Below, piece by piece: positions 1-7,388 of a stretch of DNA of 33,411 bases (position 1 is its first letter; each line of letters starts with the position of its first letter). The stretch comes from Pseudoxanthomonas sp. GTDB lineage: Bacteria > Pseudomonadota > Gammaproteobacteria > Xanthomonadales > Xanthomonadaceae. The DNA is taken from contig JAGHZW010000133.1 of the NCBI GenBank assembly GCA_017745195.1, positions 1 to 33,411 of the forward strand, in the 5' to 3' direction. Under the pieces are notes generated by a model, which was given only the letters and a program-made list of their open reading frames with translations, ran no database searches and was not told the origin of the DNA. A program made the translations under genes and the position numbers.

Positions 1-908
1 ACGGCATCAGCCAGGCGGTGGCCACGCTCGGCACCGCCACTACCGCCGACCATGCCGAGCTGCTGTTCCGCAATGCGCCGGACGTGTACTTCTGCTTCGA
101 CGGCGATGCCGCCGGCCGCCGCGCCGGCTGGCGCGCAGTGGAATCGGTGCTGCCGCGGATGAAGGACGGTCGCCAGGCGTTCTTCCTGTTCCTGCCCGAG
201 GGCGAGGACCCGGACACCATCGTGCGCAAGGAAGGCGCGGCCGGCTTCGACGCGCGCCTGGCCCAGGCCACGCCGTTGTCGCAGTTCTTTTTCGACGAGA
301 TCGGCCGCGACATCAACCGCGGCACGCTCGATGGCCGCGCACGCCTGGCCGAGCGCGCACGGCCGCTGCTGGCGCAGCTGCCCGACGGCGCCTTCGCCGA
401 CCTGATGCGCCAGGAGCTGCAGCGCCAGACCGGCGTGGACGCGGCACGGCCCGCCGAACCGCCGAAGCCGCCGCCGCGTCGCGCGGCGCCCGCGCAGAAG
501 CGCAGCCTGGTGCGCAGCGTGATCGCGCTGCTGCTGCAGCAGCCGGCGCTGGGCCTGCAGCTGGAACAGCCGTACCGTTTCGCCGGCCTGCGCCTGGCCG
601 GGATGCCGCTGCTGCTGGAGATCCTCGAGGTCGTGCGCCAGCGCCCCGAGATCAGCACCGGCGCGCTGCTCGAACACTTCGCCGAACACGAGCAGGGCGA
701 GGCACTGCGCAAGCTCGCCACCCAGGTCCTGCCTGGAGACGAGGCCAGCTGGGCGCACGAACTGCACGACGCGGTCGCCCAGCTGGAGCGGCAGAGCCTG
801 CAGCAGCGCATCGACGAGCTGCAGGAAAAGCAACGCGCGCAAGGCCTGGACGACACCGACAAATACGAACTGCGGATGTTGCTGCAGGCCCTGGCCGGCC
901 GCGCCTGA
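1..908 (+). CDS. dnaG: DNA primase, 3' part
   Basis: DnaG makes the RNA primers for DNA replication and docks on the DnaB helicase. The window opens inside the gene; the reading frame is open from base 3 with no credible start, so the 5' end lies outside. The visible 301 or so residues begin in the TOPRIM catalytic core: the run SLGTATT-like (ATLGTATTADH), then YFCFDGDAAGRRAGWRA with the metal-binding DGD aspartates, then FLPEGEDPDTIVRKEG, all typical of DnaG. A proline/arginine-rich linker (PAEPPKPPPRRAAP) follows and leads to the C-terminal helical DnaB-binding domain. Stop TGA is at 906-908. The next gene starts 37 bases downstream. Identification rests on remembered family motifs and is very secure. 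Confidence 0.96.
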   Translation, partial: GISQAVATLGTATTADHAELLFRNAPDVYFCFDGDAAGRRAGWRAVESVLPRMKDGRQAFFLFLPEGEDPDTIVRKEGAAGFDARLAQATPLSQFFFDEIGRDINRGTLDGRARLAERARPLLAQLPDGAFADLMRQELQRQTGVDAARPAEPPKPPPRRAAPAQKRSLVRSVIALLLQQPALGLQLEQPYRFAGLRLAGMPLLLEILEVVRQRPEISTGALLEHFAEHEQGEALRKLATQVLPGDEASWAHELHDAVAQLERQSLQQRIDELQEKQRAQGLDDTDKYELRMLLQALAGRA

Positions 909-945
909 GCCGGACCGCGCAGGCATCCTGGAGAGGAGAACATCG

Positions 946-1509
946 ATGCGACCGCACCTGATCACGCTTGCCCTCGTCGCGGTGTCGCCGCTGCATGCGA
1001 TGGCCGCCCCGCCTGCCGATGCGGCGGACCGGATCGCCGCCGCGCCCGCAGCCGAAGACACGCGCTCCGCGCCGGCGGCGAAGTTCGCCCAGCCCTACGA
1101 CGGTGTGTATGCCGGCGGCCAGCCCGACGCGCGCGACCTGGCGCAGCTGCATGCGCAGGGCGTGCGCACGCTCATCGACCTGCGTGCCACCAGCGAGGAC
1201 CACGGCTTCGACGAGGCCGCCGAGGCCGCGCGACTGGGCATGGCCTACGTGTCCCTGCCCATCGGCAAGGACGACATCAGCGCGGGCAATGCCGATGCGC
1301 TGCAGGCACTGCTGCGCCAGTACGGCGAAGGCACGCTGGTGCACTGCGCTTCCGGCAACCGGGTCGGCGCCCTGATCGCGCTCGGCGCCGCACGCACCGG
1401 GGCATCGCGCGAGGACGCACTGGCGCTGGGCCGCCTGGCCGGACTGAAATCGCTGGAGCCGGTCGTGGCCGCGCAACTCGATGCCGCGACCGCGGCGCCC
1501 TCGAAGTAG
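946..1509 (+). CDS. Exported protein-tyrosine-phosphatase-fold protein (DUF442/BLH-like)
   Basis: A 187-residue protein with an N-terminal signal peptide (MRPHLITLALVAVSPLHAMA, likely cut after residue 20 or so), hence periplasmic. The mature part starts with a YDGVYAGGQPDARDLAQL segment and contains TLIDLR, both typical of the DUF442/beta-lactamase-hydrolase-like branch of the tyrosine phosphatase superfamily. The active-site loop reads VHCASGNRVG with Cys134. It has four residues between Cys and Arg (CX4R), not the CX5R of classical phosphatases; the DUF442 branch has the same short loop. A good ribosome binding site (GAGAGGAG, 7 bases before ATG) supports the start. The substrate cannot be told: it may be a phosphatase or a sulfur-handling enzyme. 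It stands alone between dnaG and a riboswitch. Confidence 0.75.
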   Translation: MRPHLITLALVAVSPLHAMAAPPADAADRIAAAPAAEDTRSAPAAKFAQPYDGVYAGGQPDARDLAQLHAQGVRTLIDLRATSEDHGFDEAAEAARLGMAYVSLPIGKDDISAGNADALQALLRQYGEGTLVHCASGNRVGALIALGAARTGASREDALALGRLAGLKSLEPVVAAQLDAATAAPSK

Positions 1510-1561
1510 TCAGGACGGTCGCGCGGGTCCGGCGATGCCGCGCCGGCGCTGGGCGCCTGCA

Positions 1562-1570
1562 TGCTAGGAT
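1562..1570 (+). promoter_or_regulatory. Possible extended -10 promoter for the riboswitch-terC transcript
   Basis: TGC followed by TAGGAT (1565-1570) resembles an extended -10 element. No convincing -35 is seen 17 bases upstream. A start site about 7 bases downstream (near 1577) would begin the transcript just before the first strand of the riboswitch P1 helix, which is why I propose it. Confidence 0.4.
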
Positions 1571-1576
1571 CACCCA

Positions 1577-1714
1577 TCGAAGGGGAGTAGCCCTCCCACG
1601 CTCGCGTCGTCATTACGGACCCCGGTCCCGGCGCAGCGGCAGGCCAACCGGCCTGTGGGCAAGACCTTCGCCGCCCCGCGGCGAAGGTGCATCCGGCCCA
1701 CCGGTTTCCGATGC
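1577..1714 (+). promoter_or_regulatory. yybP-ykoY family (manganese) riboswitch
   Basis: The leader of the terC gene carries the conserved blocks of the yybP-ykoY aptamer: AAGGGGAGTAG (1580-1590), GTCGTCATTACGGA (1606-1619) and GGGCAAGACC (1657-1666). CGAAGG (1578-1583) can pair with CCTTCG (1665-1670) to close the aptamer as helix P1. The same CCTTCG is also part of a perfect 10-bp hairpin, ACCTTCGCCG (1664-1673) with CGGCGAAGGT (1679-1688), so the two folds exclude each other. A second small hairpin, GCATC (1689-1693) with GATGC (1710-1714), follows. No U-tract follows, so control is probably translational or Rho-dependent and not by an intrinsic terminator. Mn2+ sensing is established for the family; the switching scheme here is my inference. 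Confidence 0.9.
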
Positions 1715-1759
1715 AGGTTCTCCGCGGTTCATTGACCGCATACCTACGATCGAACCGCC

Positions 1760-2503
1760 ATGGAATCCCTGTTCACCGCCGAAGTCCTGATCGCCCTGGC
1801 CACCCTGACCGCGCTGGAGCTGGTCCTGGGCATCGACAACATCATCTTCATCACCATCCTGGCCGGACGCCTGCCACCGGAGCAGCGCGACCGCGCGCGC
1901 CGGCTGGGCATCCTCGGCGCGGCCGTCACCCGCGTGGCGCTGCTGTTCACCATGGTCTGGATCTCGCGCCTGACCTATCCGCTGTTCGATGTATTCGGCA
2001 AGACCTTCTCCTGGCGCGACCTGATCCTGATCGGCGGCGGCCTGTTCCTGATCGCCAAGGCCACCCTGGAAATCCACCACAAGGTCGAGGGCGCCGGCGC
2101 CACCGGCGAACCCACGTTCAAGCGCGCCGCCACCTCCTTCGCCGGAGTGATCGCCCAGATCATGGTGCTGGACATCGTGTTTTCGCTGGACTCGATCATC
2201 ACCGCGGTCGGCATGGTCGACCAGCGCTGGGTGATGGTCACCGCGATCCTGGTCTCGATCGGTTTCATGCTCGCCTTCGCCGGCCCGATCGGCCGCTTCG
2301 TCGAGGCGCATCCGACGGTGAAGGTGCTCGCGCTGAGCTTCCTGATCATGATCGGCCTGGTGCTGATCGCCGACGGCTTCGGCCTGCACATCCCGAAGGG
2401 TTACGTGTACACGGCGATGGCGTTCTCGGTGTTCGTCGAGTCGATCAACCTGTGGATCCGCCGGCGCGAGCAGAAGGCGGCCGAGGCGTCGAAAGCCGGC
2501 TGA
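1760..2503 (+). CDS. TerC family integral membrane protein (YgdQ-like), probable metal exporter
   Basis: A 247-residue multi-pass inner-membrane protein. The sequence ALTALELVLGIDNIIFITILAG near the start, RDLILIGGGLFLIAKATLEIHH in the middle and DIVFSLDSIITAVGMV later match TerC proteins, closest in memory to E. coli YgdQ (about 237 residues). The two conserved acidic motifs, GIDN and FSLDS, are both present. TerC relatives such as B. subtilis MeeF/MeeY and E. coli Alx are linked to Mn2+ export. The yybP-ykoY riboswitch directly upstream supports that role here. The start ATG at 1760 lacks a strong Shine-Dalgarno sequence, which may matter if the riboswitch controls translation. The gene ends 25 bases before the convergent ChaN-like gene. 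Confidence 0.9.
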   Translation: MESLFTAEVLIALATLTALELVLGIDNIIFITILAGRLPPEQRDRARRLGILGAAVTRVALLFTMVWISRLTYPLFDVFGKTFSWRDLILIGGGLFLIAKATLEIHHKVEGAGATGEPTFKRAATSFAGVIAQIMVLDIVFSLDSIITAVGMVDQRWVMVTAILVSIGFMLAFAGPIGRFVEAHPTVKVLALSFLIMIGLVLIADGFGLHIPKGYVYTAMAFSVFVESINLWIRRREQKAAEASKAG

Positions 2504-2528
2504 CCCGGAATCTGCGCGGCCGCGTGCG

Positions 2529-3353
2529 TCAGTGCATGTCGGCCGCCGCTTCCACGGCCACCGGGCGTGCGATCGTGAAACGCGGCAGCACCAGCCGGTA
2601 GTCGTACGCCTCGGCTTCGTCGAGGCGTCCGCCTTGGGCGCCGGGCGTCACCGGCTGGGGCCCGCAACCGCTCGAGCGGCACGCCCAGTACTGGCCCGCT
2701 AGCGCGGTGATGTCGACCGAATATGGCCGCAGGTCCTGCAGGTCCACGGCCATCGGCGTCTGCATCTGCGGCGGCGCATGGGCGGGCCGCATGCGCATCG
2801 CATGGACGTTGCCGGTCAGCACCAGCATCCGTCCGTCCGGCAGCGCGTCCCAGGCATGGCGCAGGCATGCGGCCATCGCGCGGTCGCGCCACTCGGCTCC
2901 ACGCGAGACGCCGTTGGCGACGTCGAACGGCAGGATCGCCACGTCGCGACCCAGCGCGCGCAGGCGGCGGACCTGTTCGACCAGCTCGAGCATGTCCTCG
3001 CTGCGCCGGCCGTCGTTGGCCGACGCCGGCACCGACCAGTACGGGCGCCGGCGCAACGCATCGCGCTGCGCCGGCGTGCCGTCGCCATGCAGGTAGGCGG
3101 CAAGGCTCGCCTGCTCGCTGGCGTGGATCTCGATGGCCAGCAGCAGCGGCCCGGAACGGCTCCAGCGCTCGGCCACGTCGGCGACGAGTTGCGGAATCTC
3201 CTGCGTGCCGTGCATCTCGCCCAGCAGTACCAGCCGCTGCTCGCCGGCGACCGCGACCAGTTCATCGGCCGCGGACTGGCGCCAGGGTTGCGCCGCGAGC
3301 GGGAAAACGACGGACAGCAGCAGGAGGCAGGCGACGGCGATCCAGCGATGCAT
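2529..3353 (-). CDS. ChaN-like haem-binding/uptake family protein, exported
   Basis: A 274-residue protein of the ChaN-like family (Pfam Cofac_haem_bdg; fold related to EreA/TIKI). Key motifs are LVLLGEMHGTQEIP at about 41-54, AIEIHASEQ at about 73-81 and LVLTGNVHAMR at about 177-187; the paired histidines are the family hallmark. The N-terminus MHRWIAVACLLLLSVVFPLAA is a signal peptide. No lipobox cysteine is seen, so it is probably periplasmic and not a lipoprotein. I chose the ATG at 3353 because AGGAG lies 8 bases upstream; an in-frame ATG at 3374 would extend it by 7 residues. It follows ctaB by 87 bases on the same strand, so it may be co-transcribed with the heme synthesis genes. Haem binding is inferred only from the family. 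Confidence 0.78.
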   Translation of the reverse strand: MHRWIAVACLLLLSVVFPLAAQPWRQSAADELVAVAGEQRLVLLGEMHGTQEIPQLVADVAERWSRSGPLLLAIEIHASEQASLAAYLHGDGTPAQRDALRRRPYWSVPASANDGRRSEDMLELVEQVRRLRALGRDVAILPFDVANGVSRGAEWRDRAMAACLRHAWDALPDGRMLVLTGNVHAMRMRPAHAPPQMQTPMAVDLQDLRPYSVDITALAGQYWACRSSGCGPQPVTPGAQGGRLDEAEAYDYRLVLPRFTIARPVAVEAAADMH

Positions 3354-3440
3354 GGCATCCACTCCTGCAGGCATGCACAGGCGATGGGGACGCGTCCGGT
3401 GCGGATCAAGCGCCGGCTACGCCTGGGCGCGGAATCGCGC

Positions 3441-4340
3441 TCAGGCCTCGAACAGCAGTGGCAGCCAGTGGTCGACCAGCAGGAAAGCGAACAGCGCCAT
3501 CAGGTAGATGATCGAATAGTTGAACACGCGCATGGCGAAGAACTCGTCCGGCGGATCCAGCAGCCGCCACGCGTACCAGAGGAACACGCTGCCCAGCACC
3601 AGCGCGCCGCCCAGGTAGAAGAAGCCGCTCATGCCGAACACCACCGGCAGGATGCTCACCTGCAGCAGCAGCACGGTGTAGAACAGGATCTGCCAGCGGG
3701 TGTAGGTGACGCCGTGGGTGACCGGCAGCATCGGGATCAGCGCGCGCGCGTAGTCCTCGCGGCGGAAGATCGCCAGCGCCCAGAAGTGCGGCGGCGTCCA
3801 CACGAAGATGATCAGCACCAGCAGCAGCGCGTGCTGCCAGTCCCAGGCGCCGTCCATGTTGGTGACCGCGGCCCAGCCCAGCAGCGGTGGCGCGGCGCCG
3901 GCGACGCCGCCGATGACGATGTTCTGCGGCGTGGCGCGCTTGAGCCAGCCGGTATAGACCACCGCGTAGCCGATCAGCGAGGCGAAGGTCAGCAGCGCGG
4001 TGACCGTGTTCACCAGCAGCACCAGCAGCGCCATCGAGGCCACGCCGAGCACGATCGCGAACGCCAGCACCTGCATCGGCCGCAGCGCGCCGGTGGCCAG
4101 CGGCCGGTGCGCGGTGCGCGCCATGACCTTGTCGATGCGCTGGTCGATCAGGTGGTTGATGGCCGCCGCCGACGAAGCCGCCAGCCAGATGCCGAGCAGG
4201 CCGAACACGCTTTCGCGCAACGGCGGCAAGCCGGGCACGGCCAGGAACATGCCGACCAGCGCGGTGAACACCAGCAGCGCGACCACGCGCGGCTTGGTCA
4301 GCTCCAGGTACTGGCGCCAGGTGGGAATGGATGCGGTCAT
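3441..4340 (-). CDS. ctaB: Heme O synthase (protoheme IX farnesyltransferase)
   Basis: CtaB/CyoE transfers a farnesyl group to protoheme to make heme O, the precursor of heme A for cytochrome aa3. The 299-residue polytopic protein begins [24 protein letters not shown] and holds the prenyltransferase metal-diphosphate motif [20 protein letters not shown], with Asn62, Asp66 and Asp70 in the NxxxDxxxD arrangement. A second family motif, [21 protein letters not shown], lies in the second half. Its ATG overlaps the ctaA stop by four bases (ATGA), which indicates translational coupling. It is the last heme gene of the SURF1-ctaA-ctaB unit. Confidence 0.97.
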   Translation of the reverse strand: MTASIPTWRQYLELTKPRVVALLVFTALVGMFLAVPGLPPLRESVFGLLGIWLAASSAAAINHLIDQRIDKVMARTAHRPLATGALRPMQVLAFAIVLGVASMALLVLLVNTVTALLTFASLIGYAVVYTGWLKRATPQNIVIGGVAGAAPPLLGWAAVTNMDGAWDWQHALLLVLIIFVWTPPHFWALAIFRREDYARALIPMLPVTHGVTYTRWQILFYTVLLLQVSILPVVFGMSGFFYLGGALVLGSVFLWYAWRLLDPPDEFFAMRVFNYSIIYLMALFAFLLVDHWLPLLFEA

Positions 4341-5551
4341 GCGGCCGGCCCGAACTCCCCGGGACCGGGCTCCTTCAACCGCGCCAGCAGGGTCACCAGC
4401 ACGAACAGCAAGGCCACCGCGCCGCCGTTGTGCATCACCGCCACCGGCAACGGCAGGGCCAGCTTGACGTTGAGTACGCCGAGGCTGACCTGGGCCACGA
4501 CCAGCAGGCCGAGCAGGAAGGCCCAGCCGCGCATGCCCGGGGCGCGCGACAGGCGCAGCGCCAGCCACAGCAGGTAGAAGAACACCACCACCGCCATCAT
4601 CCGGTGGGTGAGCTGGATGGCGATGCGCGAGGCGCCGTCGAGCACGCCCCCTTCGTAGTCCACGCCGATGCCGCGCCAGAGCACGAAGCCTTGGCGGAAA
4701 TCGGCCTGCGGCCACCACTGGCCGACGCATTTCGGGAAATCGAGGTAGTGGTGCTCGGCCGTGGCCCAGCCGCCGCCGCCGCAGGCGAGCGCGGCGTAGT
4801 TGGCGCTGGTCCAGCCGCCCAGCGCGATCTGCACCGCAAGCACCGCCAGCCCGACGATCACCCAGCGGCGCAGCACGCGTGCGTCGGCCAGCTGGATCGG
4901 CAGGTCGGTCGCGCGCCAGGCCATCCACAGCAGCAGCGAGAACGTGGTCAGGCCGCCCACCAGATGGCCCATCACCACGATGGGTTTCAACAGCAAGGTG
5001 ACCGTCCACTGCCCGAGCAGGGCCTGGAACACGATCACCGCCAGGGTCAATGCGCCGATGCGCGCAAGGTCCGGCGCCTGGCCGCGATTGGACCAGCGCA
5101 GCGCGGCGAACAGCAGGATCGCCTCGCCGGCACCGGCCAGGGCGAAGGCCATCGCGATCTCTCCGCGCATGTAGGCGAGCACCGCGCCGACTACCAGCAG
5201 CGATGCGCCGATCACCTGCAACACGCCGAAGCGGCGCCGGCGCGCGGCCAGGATCGCCAGCAGCAGCACCAGCGTGCCCAGCGAGGCGGCCAGGTGGCGG
5301 TGCACCTGCTCGCGCCACGCCTTGTGCGTGTCGAACGGACGGATTTCGCTGGCCGCGTGCGCGGCCGCGTCCTGCGGCGCCGACGGCCATGTCGCGCGGC
5401 CGTAGCAGGTCGGCCAGTCCGGGCAGCTCAGCCCGGCGTCGGACAGGCGCACGAATGCGCCGAATACGACCACGCAGGCGGTCAGCAACACCGCCAGCCA
5501 GGCGAGGCGGTGGAAATGGCGGACCAGCGCGGGACGGGCGATCGCATTCAT
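4337..5551 (-). CDS. ctaA: Heme A synthase (COX15/CtaA)
   Basis: CtaA oxidises the C8 methyl group of heme O to a formyl group, giving heme A. The 404-residue protein has about eight membrane helices in two repeated halves. The four candidate heme-ligand histidine motifs are visible: EQVHRHLA (His84/86), VMGHLVGG (His196), QLTHRMMA (His316) and AVMHNGG (His374). The N-terminal loop carries [19 protein letters not shown] with a cysteine pair (Cys43, Cys49). A long periplasmic loop near 257-282 with two further cysteines (Cys257, Cys275) fits the larger proteobacterial/mitochondrial type. It lies 13 bases after the SCO-like gene and overlaps ctaB. Confidence 0.97.
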   Translation of the reverse strand: MNAIARPALVRHFHRLAWLAVLLTACVVVFGAFVRLSDAGLSCPDWPTCYGRATWPSAPQDAAAHAASEIRPFDTHKAWREQVHRHLAASLGTLVLLLAILAARRRRFGVLQVIGASLLVVGAVLAYMRGEIAMAFALAGAGEAILLFAALRWSNRGQAPDLARIGALTLAVIVFQALLGQWTVTLLLKPIVVMGHLVGGLTTFSLLLWMAWRATDLPIQLADARVLRRWVIVGLAVLAVQIALGGWTSANYAALACGGGGWATAEHHYLDFPKCVGQWWPQADFRQGFVLWRGIGVDYEGGVLDGASRIAIQLTHRMMAVVVFFYLLWLALRLSRAPGMRGWAFLLGLLVVAQVSLGVLNVKLALPLPVAVMHNGGAVALLFVLVTLLARLKEPGPGEFGPAA

Positions 5552-5564
5552 CGGTGCAGCAACC

Positions 5565-6137
5565 TCACTTCAACTTCAGCAGGCGGGCGACGTCGGCGCG
5601 CACGCCGGACGGATCGGCGTGCGGCGGGTAGCGCAGGATGACGAAGCCGTTGGGATCGATCACGTACAGCGGCGTACCGGCCGGGTCCTCGACCCGCGGC
5701 AATGCCGCACGCAGGGCCGGGTCGTCGCGCAGCGCGCGCAGTTCCGGCAGCGCCGGCGCGCCGGCCGGCAGCGGTCCGAGCCAGAGGACCTGGACCTGGT
5801 CGGCGTTGTGGCCGAACAGCTGCCAGACCTTGTCCAGTTCGGCGAGCAGCTGCCCGCACTCGGTCGTGCAGTCCCGTGCAGGCGCGGCCAGGATCCGCCA
5901 GGTGCGCGCGGCCGGGTCCCAGTCGTACGGCGTACCGTCGGCCAGCAGCGGGCGCGCATGGCGCAGGTCGGCCGGTGGCTGCAGCAGTTCGCCATGGTTG
6001 CGCAGGCCGGCTGGCATCCAGCCGCTCAGGCGCAGCATCGCCGCGCCGAAGGCGGTACCGAAGAACAGCAGGAACAGTGCGATCAGCACCAGGCGCCCGC
6101 GGCGGATGCGGGCGGCGTCGGGGGCAGGGACAGTCAT
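5565..6137 (-). CDS. Membrane-anchored SCO-like protein with CxxxC, in oxidase assembly cluster
   Basis: A 190-residue protein with one membrane anchor (VLIALFLLFFGTAFGAAML, about 17-35) and a periplasmic domain. It is usually left as hypothetical in related genomes. I see a CxxxC pair, RDCTTECGQLL (Cys90, Cys94). Downstream are VQVLWLG and PLYVIDPNGFVILRY, a layout like SCO1 copper chaperones (CxxxC, then a strand, then LxDPxG near the end). The distal histidine expected in SCO1 (in VDHS-type motifs) is not seen; the corresponding stretch reads EDPAGTPLYV. It may therefore be a thioredoxin-fold thiol reductase or a degenerate SCO. Position between SURF1 and ctaA points to a role in CuA or oxidase assembly. 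A GTG at 6164 is an alternative start. Confidence 0.72.
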   Translation of the reverse strand: MTVPAPDAARIRRGRLVLIALFLLFFGTAFGAAMLRLSGWMPAGLRNHGELLQPPADLRHARPLLADGTPYDWDPAARTWRILAAPARDCTTECGQLLAELDKVWQLFGHNADQVQVLWLGPLPAGAPALPELRALRDDPALRAALPRVEDPAGTPLYVIDPNGFVILRYPPHADPSGVRADVARLLKLK

Positions 6138-6188
6138 GGGCGGGATTTTCGCACGACCGGGCACGCGGGACCGAACCTGGCGCCCGAC

Positions 6189-6914
6189 TCAGCGCCGGCG
6201 CCGCCCGCGCAGGGTCAGCAGCACGGCGATGACCAGCACCGCCGCGGCCATGGCGAACCATTGCACCGCATAGCCGAGGTGACGCTCCGGCGGCAGGGTG
6301 TTGGGCAGCAGGTCGAGGTCGCGCGCATAGCCCAGCGGCAGCGCCGGATCCAGGCGCAGCACGCGCGGCGCCAGCGCCGGCAGGTGCAGCGCGGTGGCCA
6401 GCGCCGGTGGTTCCAGCGCGACCAGCAGCAGCGTGCCGTCGGCCTGCGCCACGGCGGCGGGCGTGACCAGTCCCGGCGACGGCGGCGGCAGCAGCAGGCC
6501 GGAGACCTGCGCGGCATCGGGCACGGGCACGGCGGGCAACGTCCGGTCGGCGGGCAATGGCAGCCAGCCCAGCTCGACGAGCAGCGGCATCGATCCCGTC
6601 TCCGCGGGCTGGAACACGCGGTAGGCGCGCACCCCGGCGCGGCCCCCGCGGCTCTGGTTGTCGAGCAGCACGGCCGGCGCATCGAGGAAACGTCCGCTGC
6701 CGGCGGCCCAGTCGTAGCCGTGCGATCGCGCCGGGTCGGCGGCGAAGTCCAGTGGCTGCGCGTGGCGCTCGCGCAGGACCTGCGCCGAGGCATCGAGCAG
6801 GGCCTGCTTGGCATGCATGCGCTGCAGCTGCCACAGGCCGAGCGCGGAACACAGCGCGGCCACCGCAAGCGCCAGCATCCAGCCGGCCCACAACGGCAGG
6901 CGCCGTGCGCTCAT
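6189..6914 (-). CDS. SURF1 family cytochrome oxidase assembly protein
   Basis: SURF1 helps insert heme A into subunit I of aa3 oxidases. The 241-residue protein has the family plan: one N-terminal membrane helix (WAGWMLALAVAALCSALGLWQLQRM, containing the LGxWQLxR signature), a periplasmic domain, and a C-terminal helix (LGYAVQWFAMAAAVLVIAVLL, containing the YAxQWF signature) followed by a basic tail. A middle segment reading RVFQPAETGSMPLLVELGWLP also fits the family. The ATG at 6914 was chosen because it puts the membrane helix at the N-terminus and leaves room for the divergent promoter at 6936-6944. It is first in the SURF1, SCO-like, ctaA, ctaB series. Confidence 0.93.
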   Translation of the reverse strand: MSARRLPLWAGWMLALAVAALCSALGLWQLQRMHAKQALLDASAQVLRERHAQPLDFAADPARSHGYDWAAGSGRFLDAPAVLLDNQSRGGRAGVRAYRVFQPAETGSMPLLVELGWLPLPADRTLPAVPVPDAAQVSGLLLPPPSPGLVTPAAVAQADGTLLLVALEPPALATALHLPALAPRVLRLDPALPLGYARDLDLLPNTLPPERHLGYAVQWFAMAAAVLVIAVLLTLRGRRRR

Positions 6915-6935
6915 CGCGCGGTCTCCCCGCCCGCC

Positions 6936-6944
6936 TGCGATAAT
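6936..6944 (+). promoter_or_regulatory. Extended -10 promoter upstream of the DUF2909 gene
   Basis: TG, one base, then GATAAT (6939-6944) is close to an ideal extended -10 element. It faces the forward DUF2909 gene 40 bases downstream. No clear -35 is visible, as expected for an extended -10 promoter. It sits in the 69-base divergent gap with SURF1. Confidence 0.55.
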
Positions 6945-6983
6945 GTCCGGCATCGCATCCACGCACGCATCGAGGCCACCGCC

Positions 6984-7202
6984 GTGAACGACTCGCTGAA
7001 GACCCTGGTGGTGGTGGCGTTCCTGATCGTCATTCTCTGGAATCTCGGCTCGGCCCTGTATTACCTGCTGGTCGACCGCGGCCAGAGCAAGCGCACGGTC
7101 AACGCCCTCACCCGCCGCATCGGCCTGTCGGTGGCGCTGATCCTGCTGGTGATCCTGGGCATCTGGACCGGCGTGATCCAGCCGCACGGCATCGCCCGCT
7201 GA
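6984..7202 (+). CDS. Twin transmembrane protein, DUF2909 family
   Basis: A 72-residue protein made of two membrane helices (LVVVAFLIVILWNLGSALYYLL and GLSVALILLVILGIWTGVI) joined by a short charged loop, DRGQSKRTVNALTRRI. This is the layout of DUF2909, small proteins often found beside SURF1 and subunit III genes in Pseudomonas and xanthomonads, with no proven function. It starts at GTG 6984; no strong ribosome binding site is seen. It is the only forward gene inside the oxidase block, divergent from SURF1 and convergent with subunit III. Confidence 0.85.
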   Translation: MNDSLKTLVVVAFLIVILWNLGSALYYLLVDRGQSKRTVNALTRRIGLSVALILLVILGIWTGVIQPHGIAR

Positions 7203-7271
7203 TCACCCGCGTCCGCGCGCACGGCCCGGACGCTTTCCGTTCCCGCAGACCCGATCCCCGCAAACGGCAGG

Positions 7272-7329
7272 GGACGCCCGGAGGCGTCCGCGTGCCGGAA
7301 ACAGCAGGGACGCCGCGAGGGCGTCCCTG
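7272..7329. repeat. Two related hairpins between convergent genes (terminator or REP-like)
   Basis: Two palindromes share the same core. Hairpin one is GGACGCC (7272-7278), loop CGGA, GGCGTCC (7283-7289). Hairpin two is CAGGGACGCC (7305-7314), a 5-base loop, GGCGTCCCTG (7320-7329), a perfect 10-bp stem. They lie in the gap between the ends of the DUF2909 gene and subunit III, where a bidirectional terminator is expected, but neither has a T-tract. The repeated core suggests a REP-type element; copy number elsewhere cannot be seen here. Confidence 0.6.
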
Positions 7330-7388
7330 TAGAGCGTCGTGCGCCACGGCTGGTGCCATGCGCTGCCGGCCCAGGCCGGCGGCGGGAC

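Noticed and set aside
2529-3353. ChaN as a lipoprotein
   Set aside because: No lipobox cysteine follows the signal peptide hydrophobic core; the cleavage region reads PLAAQPW.
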